Shown: positions 6,190-10,007 of the stretch, piece after piece
Layout of the letters: every line of letters starts with the position of its first letter
Numbering within the stretch: the stretch's first letter is position 1
Assembly: GCA_003537695.1 (NCBI GenBank)
Contig: DPRC01000016.1
Coordinates: forward strand, 8,067-18,073
Length of the DNA stretch: 10,007 nucleotides
Source of the DNA: Polaribacter sp.
GTDB lineage: Bacteria; Bacteroidota; Bacteroidia; Flavobacteriales; Flavobacteriaceae
Reading direction: 5' to 3'
The notes under the pieces: model-generated
The model's database searches: none
Seen by the model: only the letters and a program-made list of their open reading frames with translations
Told to the model about the DNA's origin: nothing
Translations under genes and position numbers: made by a program

Positions 6190-7302
6190 TTATTTATCCT
6201 CTTCGTCTTCATCTTTAGAGGCCTTATTCCAAATCTTTATTTTATCCTCGGCAACAATACCTTCAATAATTTCTACATTTACACCATCTGAAGTCCCTAA
6301 TGCGAGTACTCTTTTTTCAAAAACGCCTGCTGTTGTTTCCACCTCCACATAGGGAGCTTCTGTTTCTTTATCAAAGCGTAACAAACCTTCTTTAATGGCC
6401 AAAACACTGTCTTTTTTAACTAAAATAATGTCTGCATTGGCACTGTAACCAGCCCTGATAAAAAAATCATCATCTAAAGAAACATCTGCTTTAATCTTAA
6501 ATTGTACAGCACCTCCTTCTTCCGTTCCTTTTGGGGCAATAAAATTTAATTTTGCAAGAAATTTCTTTCCCGCTATCGCACCAATAGAAACTTCTATGTC
6601 GGTACCTTTTACTAATTTACCAACTTCAGACTCGTCTACTTTCCCTTCGAAAATCATTTTACTCATGTCTGCAATAGAAGCAATCGTAGTTCCTGCATTA
6701 AAGTTGTTGGACTGGATTACCTGATCCCCTTCTTTTACAAGAATCTCTAAAATAGTCCCAGACATTTGAGCAATAATATTTGTATTTGCAGCACCGGAGG
6801 AACCTGCAGAACCTCTTTTTATAATTAAGTAATCATTCTCTGCATTTTTTAAATCTTGTTTTGCTTGTGCATAGGAAAGCTCAACACCTTCGAACGCTGC
6901 GCTTGCAACCACGCCTTTTTCAAATAAAGTTTTCGTTCTCTTATACGAGACTCGGGTGTTATTCACACGCAACTTGGTAATGTCTACTCTTCCTTTGGCA
7001 CTAATTAAAGATTGTTCGTTGGGCACCACACGCACCACAGCAATCAAGTCTCCCTTTTTAACTTTAGAGCCTTCCAACAAGATTACCTTATCAATAATAC
7101 CAGCTATCTGTGGTTTTATTTCAATTTCTTCCAGGGGAATTACTTTTCCTGTTGCCACTGTTTTCTTTATAATGGTAGTTCTAAAAGGAAGTTCCGTTTC
7201 AAATGCTACCAAACTTTTTGAATTCTTTTTACCAAACCAAATTAAGGCCCCAATAAATAGGATCACAATACATATCAAAATAATCTTAGCTCTTTTACTC
7301 AT
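6190..7302 (-). CDS. Periplasmic adaptor subunit, HlyD/MacA-type (membrane fusion protein)
   Basis: This 370-residue protein starts with a basic N-terminus and one membrane anchor (about residues 7-24), then a periplasmic part with the usual adaptor order. The first lipoyl half-motif is around residues 49-90 ('VATGKVIPLEEIEIKPQIAG' and then 'EGSKVKKGDLIAVV'). A Lys- and Ala-rich alpha-helical hairpin spans about 95-165. The second lipoyl half follows ('AQMSGTILEILVKEGDQV', about 178-195), then a beta-barrel and a membrane-proximal domain. Adaptors of this type link an inner-membrane transporter to a TolC channel. The C-terminus ends in a short strongly acidic tail 'KDEDEEDK'. It is the last gene of the operon, 19 bases after the second permease and followed by a strong terminator. 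Because the neighbours are MacB-type permeases, a MacA-like role is more likely than a role with an RND pump. Confidence 0.92.
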   Translation of the reverse strand: MSKRAKIILICIVILFIGALIWFGKKNSKSLVAFETELPFRTTIIKKTVATGKVIPLEEIEIKPQIAGIIDKVILLEGSKVKKGDLIAVVRVVPNEQSLISAKGRVDITKLRVNNTRVSYKRTKTLFEKGVVASAAFEGVELSYAQAKQDLKNAENDYLIIKRGSAGSSGAANTNIIAQMSGTILEILVKEGDQVIQSNNFNAGTTIASIADMSKMIFEGKVDESEVGKLVKGTDIEVSIGAIAGKKFLAKLNFIAPKGTEEGGAVQFKIKADVSLDDDFFIRAGYSANADIILVKKDSVLAIKEGLLRFDKETEAPYVEVETTAGVFEKRVLALGTSDGVNVEIIEGIVAEDKIKIWNKASKDEDEEDK

Positions 7303-7321
7303 AATTTATTTTTAAATGATT

Positions 7322-8566
7322 TTACTCTTCTCTTAATGCTTCTATCGGTTTTACTACAGTTGCCATGTGTGCAGGAATCAGTCCTATTAAAGTTCCTAAC
7401 ACCACTAATGTGACAAATGCAATCAATATAATTGGAATGTTCACCGTTGGGTTTATAAGTGCGGCATCTGCTCCCTGGCCAAATGCCATGTCGATGATAA
7501 ACAGCACTAGGCTTCCTAAAATGACCCCTAACATTCCCGCAACCGTTGTTAAAAAAACAGATTCCAATACAATCTGCTGTCGAATACTTTTTGGCGTTGC
7601 CCCAATCGCTCTTCGAATCCCTATTTCTTTGGTTCTTTCTTTTACAGTAATAAGTAAGATATTACCAATGGCAAAAACGCCCGCCACCAAAGTTGCAATC
7701 CCTACAAACCAAGTTAAAAACTGCATGCCTGTTAAAAACCCTGTAATTTTTCCGATTTGTGTACCCAAATTCACACTTCCAAAAGCCCTTTTATCTTCTG
7801 GGTGCACATTGTGCAAGCCTTTTAACGTGAGCAACACATCCCGTTCCATTTGCTCAATATCAGTCCCTTCATTTGCCGTAATCATCATCCAATCTACCTT
7901 ATTTGCAGTATTGTAAACTTTTCGGAACGTACTAAACGGAATGTAAGCACAATCTCCATCAAAATTGATGGTGCTCGAAGGCTTATAAACCCCAATTACC
8001 TTATAACTGATGCTATTTATTTTCAAATATTGTCCGATTGGAAATGCATCTTTTTCAAACAACTGTTTGTACATATCTTCCGAAATGACCGCAACTTTTG
8101 CGATGGTAGCAATGTCATTTTGATTTAAAAAACGACCGTATAATAATTTCTTCTTCTGAATTTCGTCTAGAATTGGGTAATCCCCACTCACCCTAAAATT
8201 ACCCGATTTAAAATCTTTAATAATTAGGTTGTTCGTTTGGTTTCTTGGCGCCAATAATTTAATCTCATCAGAATATTCCGACTTTAACGCATCAATATCA
8301 TTCATAGTGAGCAGAAACCTTCTTCCCTCTTGAAAACCTTTAAAGGGAGTATCTGTAGATTGCGTCCAAACAAAAACACTGTTTGTTGCAAAATTCCCAA
8401 ACAACTTATTAAAACTGTTTTCTAAACCTCTGGCGGAACCTAATAAAACCACTAACAAGAAAATCCCCCACAGCACCCCAATAATTGTAATGGAAGTCCG
8501 TACTTTATTTTTACGGATGCTTCCGTAAATCTCTTGCCAAGTATCTGAATCAAATAAAAATTTCAT
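7322..8566 (-). CDS. MacB/FtsX-type ABC transporter permease, second of pair
   Basis: This 414-residue protein has the MacB topology without a fused ATPase. A cytoplasmic N-terminal amphipathic segment 'WQEIYGSIRKNKVRT' is followed by TM1 (about residues 24-45), a large periplasmic domain (about 46-272), and three TMs near 278-308, 338-360 and 375-400. Between TM2 and TM3 lies the conserved cytoplasmic coupling segment 'KERTKEIGIRRAIGATPKSI' (from about 309), which contacts the ATPase in MacB/LolCE-type transporters. The end 'KPIEALREE' is typical. MacB-type permeases do not carry substrate across the inner membrane in the classical way; they couple cytoplasmic ATP hydrolysis to periplasmic movements that push substrate through adaptor and TolC. 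The start ATG is 2 bases after the stop of the first permease, so the two are co-translated. Substrate unknown. Confidence 0.94.
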   Translation of the reverse strand: MKFLFDSDTWQEIYGSIRKNKVRTSITIIGVLWGIFLLVVLLGSARGLENSFNKLFGNFATNSVFVWTQSTDTPFKGFQEGRRFLLTMNDIDALKSEYSDEIKLLAPRNQTNNLIIKDFKSGNFRVSGDYPILDEIQKKKLLYGRFLNQNDIATIAKVAVISEDMYKQLFEKDAFPIGQYLKINSISYKVIGVYKPSSTINFDGDCAYIPFSTFRKVYNTANKVDWMMITANEGTDIEQMERDVLLTLKGLHNVHPEDKRAFGSVNLGTQIGKITGFLTGMQFLTWFVGIATLVAGVFAIGNILLITVKERTKEIGIRRAIGATPKSIRQQIVLESVFLTTVAGMLGVILGSLVLFIIDMAFGQGADAALINPTVNIPIILIAFVTLVVLGTLIGLIPAHMATVVKPIEALREE

Positions 8567-8568
8567 AG

Positions 8569-9801
8569 TTAATCTGCTCTTAATGCTTCAATAGGTTTGA
8601 TCTTTGCAGCTCTTTTTGCTGGTACATACCCTGCAATTAGTCCCGACAAGACCAATACAATCGTTGCGCCAATAACAATGCCTGGGCTAACACTTGGATT
8701 TGTAATAAAATAATCTTCCTCTAAACTGTCTCCAATTAAACTTAAGAGATAGGTACCTAAACTTAAACCAACATAACCTGCAATGGTTGTAATTAGCACG
8801 GATTCTTGCACTACCATCCCCACAATAGATGCTGGTTGCGCTCCCAAGGCCTTCCGAATACCAAATTCTTTTGACCGTTCTTTTATCACGAAAATCATAA
8901 TATTGGAAATTCCAATGATTCCTGCAATCAACGTTCCAGAACCAATAAAAGTAATGATCAGCACCAAAGCAAACATTACGGTGCTAATAAATTTATTAGC
9001 ATCTGCCATATTATTCACGGAAAGAGCACTTTGATCGTCTGGATGAATGTCTAATTTTTTTCGCAAATCACGTTCTATTTGATGTCCAAAAGCGATGGCA
9101 GCATCGGTGCTTAAACTTGGATTATATCCTAAATCTATCTGACTGATATAGTCGTTGCTACCGTATATCATTTGCGCTGTAGAAAGAGGTATGTATGCCT
9201 TGCGTTCTTGGTTGTCGCCGCCCTCATCAGAAAAAATACCAATCACTAAATACGAACTTCCGTTGACATTGACTCTTTTACCAATTGCTGGCCTTTCTCC
9301 AAAAAGATCTTCCTTAATCAATCTTCCGATCACAATCGATTTTGACTTTTGATTTAAATCTCTTTCATTTAAAAAACGGCCATCGGTTATAATTATTTTT
9401 TCTAAAAACTGATAATCAGGGTTTACGGCTGTTACGCTATATGTGCTTGCCTCATTTTTATACTTTATTGAAAAATTTTTATAAATAAGCGCAGATTGGT
9501 ACTCAATTTTATTTTTATATTCTTGACCGATGTATTCATATTCCTTATTCTTCAGTTGAATAATTCTTCCGGTTTGCAATCCCTTGTAAGGTTTCGTGGT
9601 TTTTCGCACGCGCAAAGAAATCGTGTTTTCTGCACTGTCTACAAAAGCGCCTTTAAAAAAATTCCCAAGACCATTGGCAACACCAAATAATAAGGTGAAC
9701 AGTAAAATGGCAAATGCAACCGTAAATCCTGACATTACAGAGCGCAGCCTATTTTTATTAATGCTTTGAAAAATTTCTCTCCAACGGTCTAAATCAAACA
9801 T
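8569..9801 (-). CDS. MacB/FtsX-type ABC transporter permease, first of pair
   Basis: This 410-residue protein is a diverged paralogue of its downstream neighbour. It opens with 'MFDLDRWREIFQSINKNRLRS', followed by TM1 (about residues 22-45), a periplasmic MacB-like domain to about 270, TM2 (about 275-305), the coupling segment 'KERSKEFGIRKALGAQPASI' (from about 307), TM3 (336-360) and TM4 (373-395). It ends 'KIKPIEALRAD'. It shares with the second permease the N-terminal W.EI..SI.KN..R pattern, the (E)FGIR/EIGIR coupling motif and the KPIEALR end, but the periplasmic parts are clearly different. A heterodimeric permease is the natural reading, as in LolCE. Its ATG lies 2 bases after the ATPase stop codon. 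The ATPase partner is separate rather than fused as in E. coli MacB. Confidence 0.94.
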   Translation of the reverse strand: MFDLDRWREIFQSINKNRLRSVMSGFTVAFAILLFTLLFGVANGLGNFFKGAFVDSAENTISLRVRKTTKPYKGLQTGRIIQLKNKEYEYIGQEYKNKIEYQSALIYKNFSIKYKNEASTYSVTAVNPDYQFLEKIIITDGRFLNERDLNQKSKSIVIGRLIKEDLFGERPAIGKRVNVNGSSYLVIGIFSDEGGDNQERKAYIPLSTAQMIYGSNDYISQIDLGYNPSLSTDAAIAFGHQIERDLRKKLDIHPDDQSALSVNNMADANKFISTVMFALVLIITFIGSGTLIAGIIGISNIMIFVIKERSKEFGIRKALGAQPASIVGMVVQESVLITTIAGYVGLSLGTYLLSLIGDSLEEDYFITNPSVSPGIVIGATIVLVLSGLIAGYVPAKRAAKIKPIEALRAD

Positions 9802-9803
9802 AA

Positions 9804-10007
9804 CTATATAGCTTTTGATATATTGGTAAGTTCATCACTGATAATAATCCCATCTTTTAAGCGCACAATTCTTTTTGTTTGCTCTGCAACCTCTTCTTCG
9901 TGGGTAATTACAAAGACTGTCATGCCCTCGTCGTTGATCTCTTTTAATAAATTCATTACAGAGTCTGTAGTTGTAGAATCCAATGCACCTGTTGGCTCAT
10001 CCGCTAA
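9804..10007 (-). CDS. ABC transporter ATP-binding protein, C-terminal fragment
   Basis: Reading leftward from the window edge, the frame encodes 67 residues and ends in TAG at 9806-9804. It begins exactly in the Walker B and D-loop segment 'LADEPTGALDS' and continues through the H-loop 'VFVITHEEEVAEQTKRIVRL' to a short end 'KDGIIISDELTNISKAI'. This is the standard C-terminus of the MacB/LolD/FtsE class of ATPases, whose 'DEPTGALD' wording is characteristic. Walker A, the Q-loop and the signature motif lie outside the window. The stop is 2 bases before the first permease start, so it is the upstream gene of the exporter operon and most likely supplies its homodimeric nucleotide-binding unit. 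The operon promoter must be further right. Confidence 0.95.
   Translation of the reverse strand, partial: LADEPTGALDSTTTDSVMNLLKEINDEGMTVFVITHEEEVAEQTKRIVRLKDGIIISDELTNISKAI

Noticed and set aside
7365..7916. Open frame of 183 codons on the + strand opposite the second permease gene
   Set aside because: It lies wholly inside a well-supported MacB-type gene on the other strand and its translation matches no family I know; long antisense frames are expected opposite hydrophobic, low-stop coding DNA.
1..10007. A CRISPR array, defence island, prophage, transposon or biosynthetic cluster
   Set aside because: No regularly spaced repeats, transposase or integrase, long inverted repeats, tRNA or defence-type domains are seen; the genes are ordinary housekeeping and transport families with uniform composition.

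Overview
The window looks like chromosomal DNA from a member of the Bacteroidota, most likely a flavobacterium. The DNA is AT-rich, start codons generally lack a clear Shine-Dalgarno sequence, and two intergenic sites match the Bacteroidota -7 promoter consensus TAnnTTTGY. The protein families (split MacB-type exporter, DUF2461, DUF1853, TRIC/UPF0126) fit this group. I cannot name a genus from sequence alone. Coding density is very high. I see no tRNA, rRNA, CRISPR, transposase, phage or integration signature, and no intergenic gap reaches 150 bases.

Left part (1-2979). The 3' end of a TolC-family outer-membrane factor gene enters from the left on the + strand. It converges on a minus-strand cluster which, in transcription order, encodes a hotdog-fold acyl-CoA thioesterase, a DEAD-box RNA helicase, a TRIC/UPF0126 membrane protein and a MaoC-like dehydratase. 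The last three are 1-2 bases apart and are almost certainly co-transcribed from a promoter just upstream of the helicase. An imperfect hairpin sits between the convergent stop codons of the TolC and MaoC genes.

Middle part (2980-6189). A MATE-family multidrug/cation antiporter gene is divergent from the thioesterase gene. It converges on a DUF2461 gene, which is in turn divergent from a DUF1853 gene. A strong intrinsic terminator follows, serving the leftward operon on the right.

Right part (6190-10007). A leftward operon encodes a MacAB-like tripartite exporter in split form: an ABC ATPase (only its C-terminal 67 residues are in the window), two related but distinct MacB/FtsX-type permeases, and a membrane-anchored HlyD/MacA-type periplasmic adaptor. 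The inferred complex is an ATPase dimer, a permease heterodimer and an adaptor joined to a TolC-type outer-membrane channel. No tolC lies next to this operon. The TolC fragment at the left edge is on the other strand more than 5 kb away, so any partnership with it is only a possibility.

I found no strong case for a new multi-gene system. The least understood items are the DUF1853 protein, with conserved acidic and lysine residues faintly like a nuclease core, the DUF2461 protein, and the unknown substrate of the exporter.
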